DNA of 64,000 bases from positions 1 to 64,000 of the forward strand of contig JAHUZV010000017.1 in NCBI GenBank assembly GCA_019264575.1, read 5' to 3'. How positions within the stretch are numbered: the stretch's first letter is position 1; every line of letters starts with the position of its first letter. Source of the stretch: Vulcanococcus sp. (GTDB lineage Bacteria > Cyanobacteriota > Cyanobacteriia > PCC-6307 > Cyanobiaceae). The position numbers and the translations under genes were made by a program. Below are positions 45,623 through 55,487 of the stretch, one piece after another. The notes under the pieces are model-generated. The model was given only the letters and a program-made list of their open reading frames with translations. It was not told the DNA's origin and made no database searches.

Positions 45623-46867
45623 TCACTCCAGCAACGCCAGTCGCAACCGGTTGAGGGCTTCGCCAGCGGCGAGGGTCTGAATCCAGCTACGGCCGCGGCT
45701 AGCGCCGAAGCGCACACCCTCACTGCTGCAACCCGCAGGGCCCGCCACGGCGATGTGCACCAACCCCACAGGCTTCTCGGCGCTGCCGCCGCCGGGGCCG
45801 GCCACACCGGTGATCGCCAGAGCCCAATCGGCGCCGGTGGCGCGACGGGCTCCTTCGGCCATGGCGCGCGCCACCGGATCACTCACAGCGCCATGGGCCT
45901 CCAGCAGCGCGGCGGACACCCCCAACAGCCCTTGCTTCACGCTGTTGGCGTAGGCGATCACACCGCCCAGCAACACATCAGAAGCTCCGGGCACCGCCGC
46001 CAGGGCAGCCCCAAGGCCACCGCCGGTGCAGCTTTCGGCCACCGCCAGGGTCTGGCCGCGACTGCGCAGTTGCTCCAACAGCACCGACGCCAACGAAGCC
46101 TCATCCACCCCGAAGCAGAGCGCACCGGTACGGGCGCGGATCTCAGCCTCCACCGGTTCAAGCAGCTGCACAGCCGCCTCGGCTGTGGCCGCGCGCGCCG
46201 TGATCCGCAGCTTCACCTCACCGGAGCCTGCATAGGGCGCCACGGTGGGATTGGTGCCCTCCAGCAGATCAGCCATCTGCTCGGCCAGGTTGGATTCGCC
46301 TACGCCCCAGAAATGCAGCATCCGGCTGGCGAAGACCCCTTCTGCCAAGCCGGCCGCCCGCAGCCAGGGGGCAGCCGTGGCCTCCCACATCGCCCGCATC
46401 TCGCTGGGCACCCCCGGGAAGGTGAGGATCGTGAAATCCGGGCGCGGGCTCCAGATCATGCCGGGAGCCGTGCCGGTGGGATTGGGCAGCAGCGCGGCCC
46501 CCTCCGGCAGGAAGGCCTGGCGGCGGTTGCTGGCGGCGCAAGGGCGGCCGCGGGCGGCCAGGCGGGCCTGAATCTCGGCCCATACCTGGCGATGCTCCAC
46601 CAGGGGAGCCCCGAAGGCAGCGGCAATCGCCTCGGTGGTGAGGTCGTCGGGGGTGGGGCCTAGGCCGCCGGTGGTGATCAACACGCGGCAGCGCGAGGCC
46701 GCGGCCTGCAGCTCAGCGATCAGGCGCTCACGGTTATCGCCCACCACGAGCTGGCGGTGGTGGGGAATGCCCAGAGCGGCGAGCTGCTCAGCAATCCAGC
46801 GGGCGTTGCCGTTGGTGATGTTGCCCAGCAGCAGCTCGGTGCCGATGCAGAGAATTTCAGCGCTCAT
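45623..46867 (-). CDS. cinA: CinA-like protein (nicotinamide-nucleotide amidase)
   Basis: The 414-residue protein has an N-terminal MoaB/MogA-like domain ([35 protein letters not shown]) and a C-terminal CinA domain ([60 protein letters not shown]). The C-terminal part deamidates nicotinamide mononucleotide in other species. The start overlaps the stop of the upstream transferase gene by 11 bp, so they are co-translated. Confidence 0.94.
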   Translation of the reverse strand: MSAEILCIGTELLLGNITNGNARWIAEQLAALGIPHHRQLVVGDNRERLIAELQAAASRCRVLITTGGLGPTPDDLTTEAIAAAFGAPLVEHRQVWAEIQARLAARGRPCAASNRRQAFLPEGAALLPNPTGTAPGMIWSPRPDFTILTFPGVPSEMRAMWEATAAPWLRAAGLAEGVFASRMLHFWGVGESNLAEQMADLLEGTNPTVAPYAGSGEVKLRITARAATAEAAVQLLEPVEAEIRARTGALCFGVDEASLASVLLEQLRSRGQTLAVAESCTGGGLGAALAAVPGASDVLLGGVIAYANSVKQGLLGVSAALLEAHGAVSDPVARAMAEGARRATGADWALAITGVAGPGGGSAEKPVGLVHIAVAGPAGCSSEGVRFGASRGRSWIQTLAAGEALNRLRLALLE

Positions 46868-47951
46868 CGCCGGCCAGCTCGCGGTTGAGGCTGCGGCGAG
46901 CGGCGATCACCACCACAATCAGCACCGCCGTGGCCAGCCCCAGCCAGAGAAAACGCAGTTCCGCGTTGGCGAGCACCAGTGCCAGAGCGGCCAGCCACTG
47001 GGTGAAGGCATAGATCAGCACCACGGTGCGGCGATGGCTGAAACCAGCGCGCAGCAGGCGGTGATGCAGATGGCGCCGGTCTGGATAGAAGGGCGAGTGG
47101 CCCTGGCTGAGGCGCCCCATGATCACGGCCGACATGTCGGCCAGGGGCAGCGACAGGATCAGCAGCGGCAGCAGCAGGCTCACGCTGGTGAGCCCTTTGG
47201 CTGGGCCCACGATGCTGATCGCCGCCAGGGCAAAACCGAGGAAGTAGGAACCGCCATCCCCCATGAAGATGCGGGCGGGGTTGAAGTTGTGGCGCAGGAA
47301 GCCGAGACAGCTACCCGCAAGCGCCGCAGCCAACAGCCCCGGGGCTGGCTGATTGAGGCTGTAACTCACCGACAGCAAACCCACGGCGGCGATACCGCTC
47401 ACACCAGCGGCCAGGCCATCCAAACCATCCAGCCAGTTGATCGCATTGGTGATGCCAACCAGCCAGATCACCGTGGCGATCAGGCTCAGACCATCCGGCA
47501 GCGGGATCGCTCCGGGCGGCCCACCAAAGAGGTGAAAGGGGAGATCGATCGCCCCGATCTGCACGCCCTGGCTCCACACCGCCATCGCCACCAGCACCTG
47601 GCCGCCCAAGCGGGGCAGCGGTGGCAACGCGAACAGGTCATCGGCCAGGCCGATCACAAAGAAACAGAGAGCGCCAGCGATGGTGGTCCAGATCTGGCTA
47701 TCGCGCTGGGGCGGCAGCTCCACGAAGCCACCCATCAGCCAGATCAAGGCCAGCGCGATCACAAAACCGCCCACGATGCCCACGCCGCCCAGGCGCACCA
47801 TCGGCGTGGTGTGTTGCTTGCGGGAATCGGGCTGATCGATCAGGCCCCAGCGCAAACCGGCGCGGCGCACGATCGGCACCAGCAGCGCTGTGCACAGGGC
47901 CGCGATGCCGAACGCCAGAACAGCGGCGAGATCCGGCCGGCTGGAGATCAT
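46857..47951 (-). CDS. WecA/MraY-family glycosyl-1-phosphate transferase
   Basis: 364 residues with about ten membrane segments. The conserved acidic motifs are [37 protein letters not shown] and the HLHHRLL histidine motif. Members attach a sugar phosphate, often GlcNAc-1-P, to undecaprenyl phosphate to begin polysaccharide synthesis. WecA-like is more probable than MraY. Overlaps the cinA start by 11 bp; glyA is upstream with a 109-bp gap. Confidence 0.9.
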   Translation of the reverse strand: MISSRPDLAAVLAFGIAALCTALLVPIVRRAGLRWGLIDQPDSRKQHTTPMVRLGGVGIVGGFVIALALIWLMGGFVELPPQRDSQIWTTIAGALCFFVIGLADDLFALPPLPRLGGQVLVAMAVWSQGVQIGAIDLPFHLFGGPPGAIPLPDGLSLIATVIWLVGITNAINWLDGLDGLAAGVSGIAAVGLLSVSYSLNQPAPGLLAAALAGSCLGFLRHNFNPARIFMGDGGSYFLGFALAAISIVGPAKGLTSVSLLLPLLILSLPLADMSAVIMGRLSQGHSPFYPDRRHLHHRLLRAGFSHRRTVVLIYAFTQWLAALALVLANAELRFLWLGLATAVLIVVVIAARRSLNRELAGDER

Positions 47952-47986
47952 CGGGGGCGGTGCGCGGTCGGAATCGAGACCCAGAT

Positions 47987-48018
47987 GGGCCCTACCGGGC
48001 GCAGCTTAAGCAGGGCCC
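47987..48018. repeat. 7-bp inverted repeat between glyA and the WecA-type gene
   Basis: GGGCCCT and AGGGCCC are separated by 18 bases. No T-run follows, so it is not a typical terminator; it may mark an RNA structure in the leader of the WecA-type gene. Confidence 0.35.
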
Positions 48019-48060
48019 AGCCCCGCGGCGATCACAAGAGGACCGCTGCGGGCCAGTCGC

Positions 48061-49350
48061 TCAAGCGGGCTGCAGTGCGCGGGCCTCGGCGTACAGCGGG
48101 AAGCGCTCACACAGGGCGGCCACACGCTCGCGGCAGCGCTGCTCGATCGCAGCGTCTTCCGGGTTGAGCAGGCGATCCGCGATCACATCGGCCACCTCGC
48201 GGAAGGCGGCTTCATCGAAGCCACGGGTGGTGCAGGCGGCGGTGCCCAGGCGCAGGCCGCTGGTCACAAACGGCGACTGGGGATCGAAGGGCACGGTGTT
48301 CTTGTTGGCGGTGATGTGCACATCACTCACCAGCAGATCGGCCACCTTGCCGGTCATGCCGATGCCGCGGAGATCCAGCAGCACGATGTGGTTGTCGGTG
48401 CCGCCGCTCACCACGTCGATGCCGCGCTCCTGGATGCGGGCGGCGAGGGCCTGGGCGTTGGCCACCACCTGCTTGGCGTAGGCCTTGAAGCTCGGCTGCA
48501 GCGCCTCACCAAAGGCCACGGCCTTGGCGGCGATCACGTGCTCGAGCGGGCCGCCCTGGCTTCCGGGGAACACGGCTTTGTCGAACTGTTTGGCGAACTC
48601 GGCATCGCGGCAGAGGATCAGGCCGCCGCGGGGGCCGCGCAGGGTTTTGTGGGTGGTGGTGGTCACCACATCGCACACGGGCACCGGGTTGGGGTGCACA
48701 CCGGCGGCCACCAGGCCAGCGATGTGGGCCATGTCGGCCAGCAGGTAGGCGCCCACCTCATCGGCGATGGCGCGGAACGCCTGGAAATCGATGGTGCGGG
48801 GATAAGCGGAGTAGCCGCACACGATCAGCTTCGGCTTGTGCTCTAGCGCCAACTGGCGGATCGTGTCGAAATTGAGCTGATGGGTGGCTTCATCCACCCC
48901 GTACTGCACCACCTTGAACCACTTGCCGCTCACGTTCACGGGTGAGCCGTGGGTGAGGTGGCCGCCGTGGCTGAGATCCATGCCCATGATCGTGTCGCCG
49001 GGCTGCAGCAGCGCCAGGAACACGGCGAAGTTGGCCTGAGCGCCGCTGTGAGGCTGCACATTCGCCCAGGCAGCACCGAAGAGCTCCTTGGCGCGCTCGA
49101 TCGCCAGCTCCTCGATCGCATCCACGTGCTCACAACCGCCGTAGTAACGCTTCGAGGGCAAGCCCTCGGCGTACTTGTTGGTGAGCACGGAACCCTGGGC
49201 CTCCATCACGGCGCGGGAGGCGAAGTTCTCTGAGGCGATCAGCTCGAGGTGCGTCTGCTGACGGTTCAGCTCCTTGCCGATCAGGGCAGCGATTGCGGGA
49301 TCACCGGCCGCCAGCGACTGGTTCACGGCTGCTCCGGTGGACTCCGCCAT
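48061..49350 (-). CDS. glyA: Serine hydroxymethyltransferase
   Basis: PLP enzyme that converts serine and tetrahydrofolate to glycine and methylene-THF; in cyanobacteria also in photorespiration. The lysine motif [17 protein letters not shown] and the [17 protein letters not shown] and [14 protein letters not shown] segments are present. Length 429 is usual. Followed by the WecA-type gene, preceded by the tRNA-Arg terminator region. Confidence 0.97.
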   Translation of the reverse strand: MAESTGAAVNQSLAAGDPAIAALIGKELNRQQTHLELIASENFASRAVMEAQGSVLTNKYAEGLPSKRYYGGCEHVDAIEELAIERAKELFGAAWANVQPHSGAQANFAVFLALLQPGDTIMGMDLSHGGHLTHGSPVNVSGKWFKVVQYGVDEATHQLNFDTIRQLALEHKPKLIVCGYSAYPRTIDFQAFRAIADEVGAYLLADMAHIAGLVAAGVHPNPVPVCDVVTTTTHKTLRGPRGGLILCRDAEFAKQFDKAVFPGSQGGPLEHVIAAKAVAFGEALQPSFKAYAKQVVANAQALAARIQERGIDVVSGGTDNHIVLLDLRGIGMTGKVADLLVSDVHITANKNTVPFDPQSPFVTSGLRLGTAACTTRGFDEAAFREVADVIADRLLNPEDAAIEQRCRERVAALCERFPLYAEARALQPA

Positions 49351-49441
49351 GGCAGATCAAGGTGTTGATGTGGCTTTGATCGTAAGAAACCGCAGCACTC
49401 AGCGCCTCTCCCAACGAACCCTGCCATCGCGATCTGGGCAC

Positions 49442-49468
49442 AAAAAAACCGCTCCCGAAGAAGCGGTT
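49442..49468 (-). terminator. Rho-independent terminator of tRNA-Arg
   Basis: On the minus strand AACCGCT and AGCGGTT form a 7-bp stem around TCTTCGGG-type loop and are followed by T7. It ends about 13 bp downstream of tRNA-Arg. Confidence 0.88.
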
Positions 49469-49480
49469 GTTCTTGAAAGG

Positions 49481-49554
49481 CGCGCCTGGAGAGATTCGAA
49501 CTCCCGACCCTCTGATCCGTAGTCAGATGCTCTAATCCGCTGAGCTACAAGCGC
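49481..49554 (-). tRNA. tRNA-Arg (anticodon ACG)
   Basis: A 74-nt cloverleaf: acceptor GCGCTTG/CAGGCGC (one G-U pair), D arm GCTC/GAGC, anticodon stem TCTGA/TCAGA with loop CTACGGA, T arm GGGAG/CTCTC with TTCGAAT, discriminator G. Anticodon ACG (A34 probably modified to inosine) reads CGU/CGC/CGA. CCA not encoded. Confidence 0.95.
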
Positions 49555-49624
49555 CTTCGCCTGCCCTGACATTGTGCCCATACCGAGGGCCCACCCGTCA
49601 ACAGACCCCCTCCTTTCATCCCCG

Positions 49625-49864
49625 ATGCCGATCCGCTGGTACGGACCCGCCAATCCCGAAGACCCCACCTACCGGCACTTCAACCGGATCGTGAATCTGG
49701 TGCTGCACACGATGGTGTTCGCCGCCCTGAACAGCGGCCTTTGGTTCGTGCAGAACATGCGCCACCCCTTCAATCACTTGGCCTGGCTCACCGAAGCCTG
49801 GGCGCTTGTGCTGGTGGTGCAGCTGATCAGCGTGGTCGCCCGGCGGCCGGAAACGCCATCCTGA
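49625..49864 (+). CDS. Two-span membrane protein (2TM family), 79 aa
   Basis: ATG at 49625 gives MPIRWYGPANPEDPTYRHFN, then two hydrophobic segments (about 24-42 and 54-72). The RHFNRIVNLVLHTMVFAALN stretch resembles the 2TM family seen in cyanobacteria. Function unknown. Upstream reading to 49574 overlaps nothing coding but is less likely. Followed by the DUF3181 gene after 22 bp. Confidence 0.78.
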   Translation: MPIRWYGPANPEDPTYRHFNRIVNLVLHTMVFAALNSGLWFVQNMRHPFNHLAWLTEAWALVLVVQLISVVARRPETPS

Positions 49865-49886
49865 GATCACACCCGCCAGCGCCGCG

Positions 49887-50174
49887 ATGCCCCTCTCCGC
49901 CAGCGAGATCCGCGATCTGCAACTGGAGATCGCCGACCGGCTCTACATCCAAATCGGCGGCTGGCACCTGTATCTGGGCGATGCAGGCGTGGCCGAAGCG
50001 CTGGCGATTGAATGCGCCGCACGGCTCGATCAAGGCGCCGGTGTGTGCGCGCGCCAGGCCCTCGAAGCAGTGCAGGTGCCCATCGGTGGCGGCAGCAGCA
50101 AGCTGCCCCTGGCACGGCTCGTGCCGGCCGGCCAGCTGCAGGATCTCGAGGATCTACTGGCCAACCACGGCTAG
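49887..50174 (+). CDS. DUF3181-family protein
   Basis: 95 residues beginning MPLSASEIRDLQLEIADRLYIQ, with the IQIGGWHLYLGDAGVAEALA pattern and a C-terminal helix QLQDLEDLLANHG. Known only in cyanobacteria and without assigned function. It lies between the 2TM gene and the next small gene, all on the plus strand. Confidence 0.8.
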   Translation: MPLSASEIRDLQLEIADRLYIQIGGWHLYLGDAGVAEALAIECAARLDQGAGVCARQALEAVQVPIGGGSSKLPLARLVPAGQLQDLEDLLANHG

Positions 50175-50198
50175 GGTTGCGCATCCCGCTGCGGCCCT

Positions 50199-50453
50199 GT
50201 GCTGGTCATCGAGGTCACCAACGCCCGAGAGGTTGTTCGCCAGCGCATCGGTCCCCTGGGCAGCCGCCTGATCGGCAAGGTGGTGGACGCTGAAGCGCAG
50301 GTGGAAAAGGCGCTGATGCAGGAGATGGAAACCGCCTTCCGCGATTTCGGGATCGAGGCGCGGATCTATTCGGTGGATGGGCCCGCCATGGTGGGCCGCA
50401 GCCACCTGGAAGTGCCGATCCACGTGCGCGAAGAGCGCGTGGTGGAAGGCTGA
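50199..50453 (+). CDS. Conserved hypothetical protein, 84 aa
   Basis: GTG at 50199, 84 residues, beginning MLVIEVTNAREVVRQRIGPLG with a helix AEAQVEKALMQEMETAFRDFG and strands ARIYSV and LEVPIHV. It reads as an alpha/beta fold. No family name recalled. It is convergent with murJ (21 bp). Confidence 0.7.
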   Translation: MLVIEVTNAREVVRQRIGPLGSRLIGKVVDAEAQVEKALMQEMETAFRDFGIEARIYSVDGPAMVGRSHLEVPIHVREERVVEG

Positions 50454-50474
50454 GCCCTCTGCCTCAACGCCGCC

Positions 50475-52148
50475 TCAACGTTTCAACGGCAGGCGCCGCG
50501 TGATCTGACCACCGAATTGCCGGGTGATCTGCGTGGCTTCCGGCACACCGGCCCAGCTGGCCACAAGCCCGTACACGAGCAAACCAGCGGCCGCGCAGAT
50601 CCCGCACTGCAGCAGCAGGCCCACCAGGTGAGAAGGCCAGGCGATCAGCACCGAGAGGCCGAAGCTCAACCCACCAGCCAGCACCGCAGCCACCAGCAAC
50701 AGCAGGCTGTCGCGCACCCAGATCGCCAGGGGCAGCCCACCCAAGCGGCGCTGCAAGGCCAGTAACAGCCCCAAGCAGGTGAGCAGATTCACGCCCACGG
50801 TGGCTAGCACCAGGCCGGGTGCACCGAAATTCAGCGCCGGCAGCTGCAAGCCCCAGGGCGTTGGGCCACCCACCAACAGCCAATCGAACACGGCGTTTAG
50901 GCCGATGCCCGCCATCGAGAAGCGAAAAGGGGTGGTGCCATCGCCCAGGGCATAAAACACGCGCACCAACACATCCCGGCCGAGGTAGGCGGGCATGCCC
51001 ACGCCGTAGGCCATCAGCAAGCCGCCAACCAGCGCTGCGGCACTGGCATTGAACGCTCCCCGCTCGTAAATGAGGGCCACGATCGGGCCCGCGAGGGCCA
51101 CCATCAACGCCCCCAGCGGCAGCATCGAGGCGTTGGAGAGCATCAGCCCCTGGCGGATGCGATTGATCAGCTCCGGCCGATCACCCGGAGCGGTGAGCCG
51201 GGCATACACCGGCAGCAGCGGCACCAGCAGGGCGTTGGAGAGCAGGCCCAGGGGCGTTTGCACCAGCAGGTTGGCGTAACCCAATCCAGCCGCCGCCCCC
51301 ACGATTCCCGAGGCGAAGAAGAGATCGGTGAACACATTGATCTGCAACATGCCCGAGGAGAGGGTGGCCGGGCCCATCACCCGCAGCACCTCCTGCACGC
51401 CGGGGTGCTTCCAATCCCACACCAGCTGGAACTTGTGCAAGCCCTGGCGGGCCAGGGCCGGCAGCTGAATCAGCCACTGGAACACCGCCCCCAGCAATGT
51501 GGTGCCCGCCAGCACGGCACCGCCCAGGAAGGCGTACTGGGGCAGGGCAATGTCGGAGCCCAGGTGCAGCCAGAGGAGGCCCAGGCCGGCGATCACCGCC
51601 ACGCTGGAGAGCAGCGGGCTCACCGAAGGCAGCCAGAACTCATCAGCGGCATTGAGCGCTCCAAAGCCCAGGCCGATCAGGCCAGCGAACAAGGCCATCG
51701 GCGCCATCCAGCGCAGCTCCAGCACCGCGATCGCGTGGCGCTCGGCATCCAGCCCCGGACCCACCAAATCGATCAGGGGATCCGCCGCCACAAACAACAG
51801 CAGCGTCACCCCGATCAGGGCGGCGCCCACAAGGGTGTTGATGGCGGCGAGCACATGGGCACCTTCCTCACGGGGCCGGCGCGAGAGCGCGCTCACCATG
51901 GCGCTGTGGAAGGGGCCATTGATCCCGCCGAGCAGGATCAGCAGAAAGCCCGGCAACACATAGGCGTAGTTGTAGGCGTCGTAGGCGGCACCCACCCCGA
52001 AGGCCGCCGCGATCGCCTGCTGGCGCACCAGGCCAGCCAACTTGCTCAAGGCGGTGGCCACCGCCACGATCAGAGCGATGCGGCGCAGTGAGCGAGCGGG
52101 CGTCGTGGCGGGCCCGGTCGTTCCGGATTGGATCGGGGGTTCGCTCAT
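50475..52148 (-). CDS. murJ: Lipid II flippase MurJ
   Basis: About fourteen membrane helices over 557 residues. Conserved features include ALSKLAGLVRQQAIAAAFGVG, YAYVLPGFLLILLGGINGPFHSAM, and ALGDGTTPFRFSMAGIGLNAVFDW. MurJ moves the peptidoglycan precursor lipid II across the plasma membrane. The ATG at 52148 (MSEPPIQSGTTG) is preferred to 52169. Divergent from sfsA (56 bp). Confidence 0.94.
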   Translation of the reverse strand: MSEPPIQSGTTGPATTPARSLRRIALIVAVATALSKLAGLVRQQAIAAAFGVGAAYDAYNYAYVLPGFLLILLGGINGPFHSAMVSALSRRPREEGAHVLAAINTLVGAALIGVTLLLFVAADPLIDLVGPGLDAERHAIAVLELRWMAPMALFAGLIGLGFGALNAADEFWLPSVSPLLSSVAVIAGLGLLWLHLGSDIALPQYAFLGGAVLAGTTLLGAVFQWLIQLPALARQGLHKFQLVWDWKHPGVQEVLRVMGPATLSSGMLQINVFTDLFFASGIVGAAAGLGYANLLVQTPLGLLSNALLVPLLPVYARLTAPGDRPELINRIRQGLMLSNASMLPLGALMVALAGPIVALIYERGAFNASAAALVGGLLMAYGVGMPAYLGRDVLVRVFYALGDGTTPFRFSMAGIGLNAVFDWLLVGGPTPWGLQLPALNFGAPGLVLATVGVNLLTCLGLLLALQRRLGGLPLAIWVRDSLLLLVAAVLAGGLSFGLSVLIAWPSHLVGLLLQCGICAAAGLLVYGLVASWAGVPEATQITRQFGGQITRRLPLKR

Positions 52149-52204
52149 CCGGTGCGGCCTTAGCCCCAACTCGGGCGATTCTTGCCTGCAGAAGCCTCGC
52201 CGTC

Positions 52205-52999
52205 ATGCCGGTTGCCGCCGCACCCGAAGCCCAGCCTGTGTTGACGCTGGAGCCCTTGCAGGAGGGGGTGCTGCTCAAGCGCTACAAACGCTTCCTCGCC
52301 GATGTGCAGCTCGATTCCGGCGAGGTGGTGACGGCCCACTGCGCCAACACCGGGCCGATGACGGGGGTTCTGCACGTTGGCGGGCGCGTGCGGCTGCGCT
52401 TTGCCCCCTCCCCCACCCGCAAGCTGGCCTGGACCTGGGAGCAGGCGCAGGTGCCCGGTGCGGATGGCGAGCCGGTGTGGGTGGGCATCAACACGGCACT
52501 ACCCAACCGCCTGGTGCGCGCCACGATCGAGGCCGGCTACCTGGAGCCCTGGCTCGGCCCGATTGCCGCGATCCGCGCCGAGGTGGCCTACGGCGCCAAC
52601 CGCCGCAGCCGCATTGATCTGCTGCTCACCCCCGCCGAAGGGGCCGCCGATCCGCGGCCGATCTACGTGGAGGTGAAGAACACCACCTGGACCGATGGCG
52701 ATCTCGCGCTCTTCCCCGACACCGTGACCGAGCGGGGCCAGAAGCACCTCGAAGAACTGATGGGCGTGCTGCCAGATGCCCGCGCTGTGCTGGTGCCCTG
52801 CTTGAGCCGCGCTGATGTGGCGCGCTTCGCACCCGGCGATAGCGCCGATCCCCGCTACGGCGAACTGTTCCGCCAGGCGCTCGATGCCGGCGTGGAGGTG
52901 CTGCCCTGCCGCTACGACTTCAGCCCTGAGGCCGTGCGCTGGCTGGGGGTGGTGCCGGTGCAGCGCCACAGCAGCCCAGCCACTGAGGGTGCCCCATAG
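52205..52999 (+). CDS. sfsA: SfsA family protein
   Basis: The 264-residue protein matches Sfs[88 protein letters not shown]. The D-E-K nuclease-like core is in SRIDLLL...YVEVKN. Biological role is unsure (sugar fermentation stimulation in E. coli; predicted DNA-binding or nuclease). The ATG at 52205 is chosen over an upstream start inside murJ. ispH begins just downstream. Confidence 0.93.
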   Translation: MPVAAAPEAQPVLTLEPLQEGVLLKRYKRFLADVQLDSGEVVTAHCANTGPMTGVLHVGGRVRLRFAPSPTRKLAWTWEQAQVPGADGEPVWVGINTALPNRLVRATIEAGYLEPWLGPIAAIRAEVAYGANRRSRIDLLLTPAEGAADPRPIYVEVKNTTWTDGDLALFPDTVTERGQKHLEELMGVLPDARAVLVPCLSRADVARFAPGDSADPRYGELFRQALDAGVEVLPCRYDFSPEAVRWLGVVPVQRHSSPATEGAP

Positions 53000-53025
53000 A
53001 GTTGGCTTCCCCCGTGCCCGCTGCC

Positions 53026-54222
53026 GTGGATACCCGCGCGTTCAAGCGATCCCTGCACCATTCGGATCGCTACAACCGCCGCGGCTTCGGCCTGGGCGAA
53101 GAGGTGGCGGGCAGCCTTGAGCAGGCGTACCAGAGCAACCTGATCGCCAGCCTGCGGGAGAACGGCTACCAGCTGCAGCACGGACGGCTGAGCGTGAAGC
53201 TCGCTGAAGCCTTCGGCTTTTGCTGGGGCGTGGAGCGAGCGGTGGCCATGGCCTACGAAACCCGGCGCCACTACCCCACCGAGCGGATCTGGATCACCAA
53301 CGAGATCATCCATAACCCCTCGGTGAACGATCACCTCCGGGAGATGGACGTGCTGTTCATCCCCGTGGATGGCGGCGTGAAGGACTTCTCCAATGTCGCC
53401 AGCGGCGATGTGGTGATCCTGCCGGCCTTCGGCGCCACGGTGCAGGAAATGCAGCTGCTCAATGAGCGGGGCTGCCACATCGTGGACACCACCTGTCCGT
53501 GGGTCTCCAAGGTGTGGAACACCGTGGAAAAGCACAAGAAGCACGCGATCACCTCGATCATTCACGGCAAGGTGAAGCACGAGGAAACGCTCGCCACCAG
53601 CTCCTTTGCCGGCACCTACCTGGTGGTGCTCGATCTGGCTGAAGCGCAACTGGTGTGCGACTACATCCTGGGCAACGGCGATCGCGAGGCCTTCATGGCC
53701 CGCTTCGCCAAAGCCTGCTCCCCCGGCTTCGATCCCGACCGCGACCTGATGCGCGTGGGCGTGGCCAACCAGACCACGATGCTCAAGAGCGAAACCGAAG
53801 AGATCGGCAGGATGTTCGAGCGCACGATGCTGCAGCGCTTCGGCCCCACCGAACTGAACGACCACTTCGTGGCCTTCAACACCATCTGCGATGCCACCCA
53901 GGAACGGCAAGACGCGATGTTTGCCCTGGTGGATGAGCCGCTCGATTTGATGGTGGTGATCGGTGGTTACAACTCCTCCAACACCACCCACCTGCAGGAG
54001 ATCGCGGTGAGCCGCGGCATCCGCTCCTTCCACATCGATACCCCCGAACGGATCGGCCCTGGCAACCGCATCGAGCACAAACCACTCGACGGTGAACTGG
54101 AGGTGGTGGAGCCCTTCCTGCCGGAGGGCACGCTGCGGGTGGGAATCACCTCCGGCGCGTCCACGCCGGATCGGGTGGTGGAGGATGTGATCAGCCGGCT
54201 GATTGATCTGGCCGACGCCTGA
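53026..54222 (+). CDS. ispH: 4-hydroxy-3-methylbut-2-enyl diphosphate reductase
   Basis: Last step of the MEP isoprenoid pathway; makes IPP and DMAPP with a 4Fe-4S cluster. Conserved cysteines are in [22 protein letters not shown] and [14 protein letters not shown]. The long cyanobacterial/plastid-type form (398 residues) starts at GTG 53026 ([20 protein letters not shown]), which I choose over TTG 53002 and GTG 53014. Electrons probably come from ferredoxin. Confidence 0.94.
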   Translation: MDTRAFKRSLHHSDRYNRRGFGLGEEVAGSLEQAYQSNLIASLRENGYQLQHGRLSVKLAEAFGFCWGVERAVAMAYETRRHYPTERIWITNEIIHNPSVNDHLREMDVLFIPVDGGVKDFSNVASGDVVILPAFGATVQEMQLLNERGCHIVDTTCPWVSKVWNTVEKHKKHAITSIIHGKVKHEETLATSSFAGTYLVVLDLAEAQLVCDYILGNGDREAFMARFAKACSPGFDPDRDLMRVGVANQTTMLKSETEEIGRMFERTMLQRFGPTELNDHFVAFNTICDATQERQDAMFALVDEPLDLMVVIGGYNSSNTTHLQEIAVSRGIRSFHIDTPERIGPGNRIEHKPLDGELEVVEPFLPEGTLRVGITSGASTPDRVVEDVISRLIDLADA

Positions 54223-54269
54223 TCGGGCTGTCACAGCGACTGCAATCCAGGCCGCAGCCGGGCTTTACA

Positions 54270-54956
54270 TTGTTTCAACATTCACTGGTTCAGGCCTGGG
54301 GAGAACCGACCGCGTTGATCTCATCGGTGACCAACCCCCTGCCTGAGTTGAGCGAAACGCTGCGGCCATCCCTGCGCCACAGCGAGGATGCTCGGGTGCG
54401 TTGCTACAGCAGCCAGTTCGCCGACTTGATGGAGATGCGGGCCCCGGCCCACATCGTGGGGGCTTACCTGGATCGCCACGAGGGCTGGTTCCGCCGCTGC
54501 GCCGCACCGATGCAGGTGGATGCTCTTGGCCGGAATGGCTATGTGCTCACCCTCGGCCGCTTTGGCAACTTCGGCTTTGAGGTGGAGCCCACGATCGGCC
54601 TGGAGCTGCTGCCGCAGAGCGCCGGCGTGTATCGGATCTGCACGGTGCCGCCCGAGCAGTTCCAGCCCGGTCTGCGCGACCTCTACGACGTGGAATTCAA
54701 CGCGGCACTGCGGCTGGAGGAGCAATCCGCCGATGCGCCGCTCACGGAAGTGCGCTGGGAGCTCGATCTGAGTGTGTGGATCAAGCTGCCATCGGTGATC
54801 GGCCTGCTGCCGGAATCCCTGGTGCAGAGCAGTGGTGATCACCTGCTGCGCCAGATCGTGCGCCAGATCTCCCGCAAGCTCACCTGGAAGGTGCAGGAAG
54901 ACTTTCACGCCACCCACAACCTGGATTGCCCGCCGCGGCGGCGGGCCCAGTTCTGA
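54270..54956 (+). CDS. DUF1997-family protein
   Basis: Up to 228 residues of a cyanobacterial/plant DUF1997 protein: YLDRHEGWFRRCAAPMQVDALGRNGYVLTLGRFGNFGFEVEPTIGLELLP and a C-terminal LTWKVQEDFHAT. Function unknown. The start is unclear: TTG 54270, TTG 54315 and GTG 54327 are all in frame. The sequence TTTACATTG near 54264 could be promoter, in which case the later starts are more likely. Confidence 0.8.
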   Translation: MFQHSLVQAWGEPTALISSVTNPLPELSETLRPSLRHSEDARVRCYSSQFADLMEMRAPAHIVGAYLDRHEGWFRRCAAPMQVDALGRNGYVLTLGRFGNFGFEVEPTIGLELLPQSAGVYRICTVPPEQFQPGLRDLYDVEFNAALRLEEQSADAPLTEVRWELDLSVWIKLPSVIGLLPESLVQSSGDHLLRQIVRQISRKLTWKVQEDFHATHNLDCPPRRRAQF

Positions 54957-54968
54957 GGGCTGCGCCGA

Positions 54969-55433
54969 TCAGGCGGGGCGGTTTTCCCAGATCTTGTTCA
55001 CGATCTGCATGCCGGTTACGGCCTGCCAGAGGAAGAGCGTGAACACGCCCATGTTCAGACCCACGTGGATCTTGCGGGCGATCAGGTTGCCCTGCTGCAT
55101 CAGGGGGGAGAGCGCGGCGGCCACCACGAGCATGCTGCTCATCGCAATGCCCACCAGCAGGTGAGGGCCCACAAACAACTTGCCGTTGTTGAGGTAGGTG
55201 ACGGCCATGCCACCGAAGGTGCCGAGCACCATCACCGCAAGCACCGCGCTGCCAAAGAGGTAATGGCGCTTGGCGAACTGCCCTTTGATCAGGGTCTTGC
55301 GGGTTTCGGCGTCAGCGGTGCGGGTTTTCTTGGCCTTGATGCCCAGAAACATCGCGTAGCCACTCAGGGCCAGCAGCGCCCACATCGCCAGGGGGTGCAG
55401 GAAGTTGAGGTTGAAAGCGAGGCTCTCGGGCAT
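54969..55433 (-). CDS. DUF4079 membrane protein
   Basis: 154 residues with four hydrophobic segments (about 12-30, 62-80, 88-106, 122-142) and the pattern LNFLHPLAMWALLALSGYAM, KGQFAKRHYLFGSAVLAVMVLGTFGGM, HLLVGIAM and ARKIHVGLNMGVFTLFLWQAVTG. Histidines in the helices could bind haem as in cytochrome b-like folds; this is inference. Lies between convergent DUF1997 and purH. Confidence 0.84.
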   Translation of the reverse strand: MPESLAFNLNFLHPLAMWALLALSGYAMFLGIKAKKTRTADAETRKTLIKGQFAKRHYLFGSAVLAVMVLGTFGGMAVTYLNNGKLFVGPHLLVGIAMSSMLVVAAALSPLMQQGNLIARKIHVGLNMGVFTLFLWQAVTGMQIVNKIWENRPA

Positions 55434-55487
55434 GGGAGCGAGCTGGGATCAGCGCAGTGGGGCGAAGCTAGAGCAGAGGCGTCAGCC

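Noticed and set aside
45574..45882. N-terminal extension of leuC reaching into cinA
   Set aside because: The 103 extra residues are Arg/Pro-rich, do not resemble LeuC and overlie the real cinA reading frame; GTG 45573 gives the normal protein.
49399..49668. 89-aa frame on the minus strand covering tRNA-Arg
   Set aside because: It runs through the tRNA and its terminator, so it is a chance open frame.
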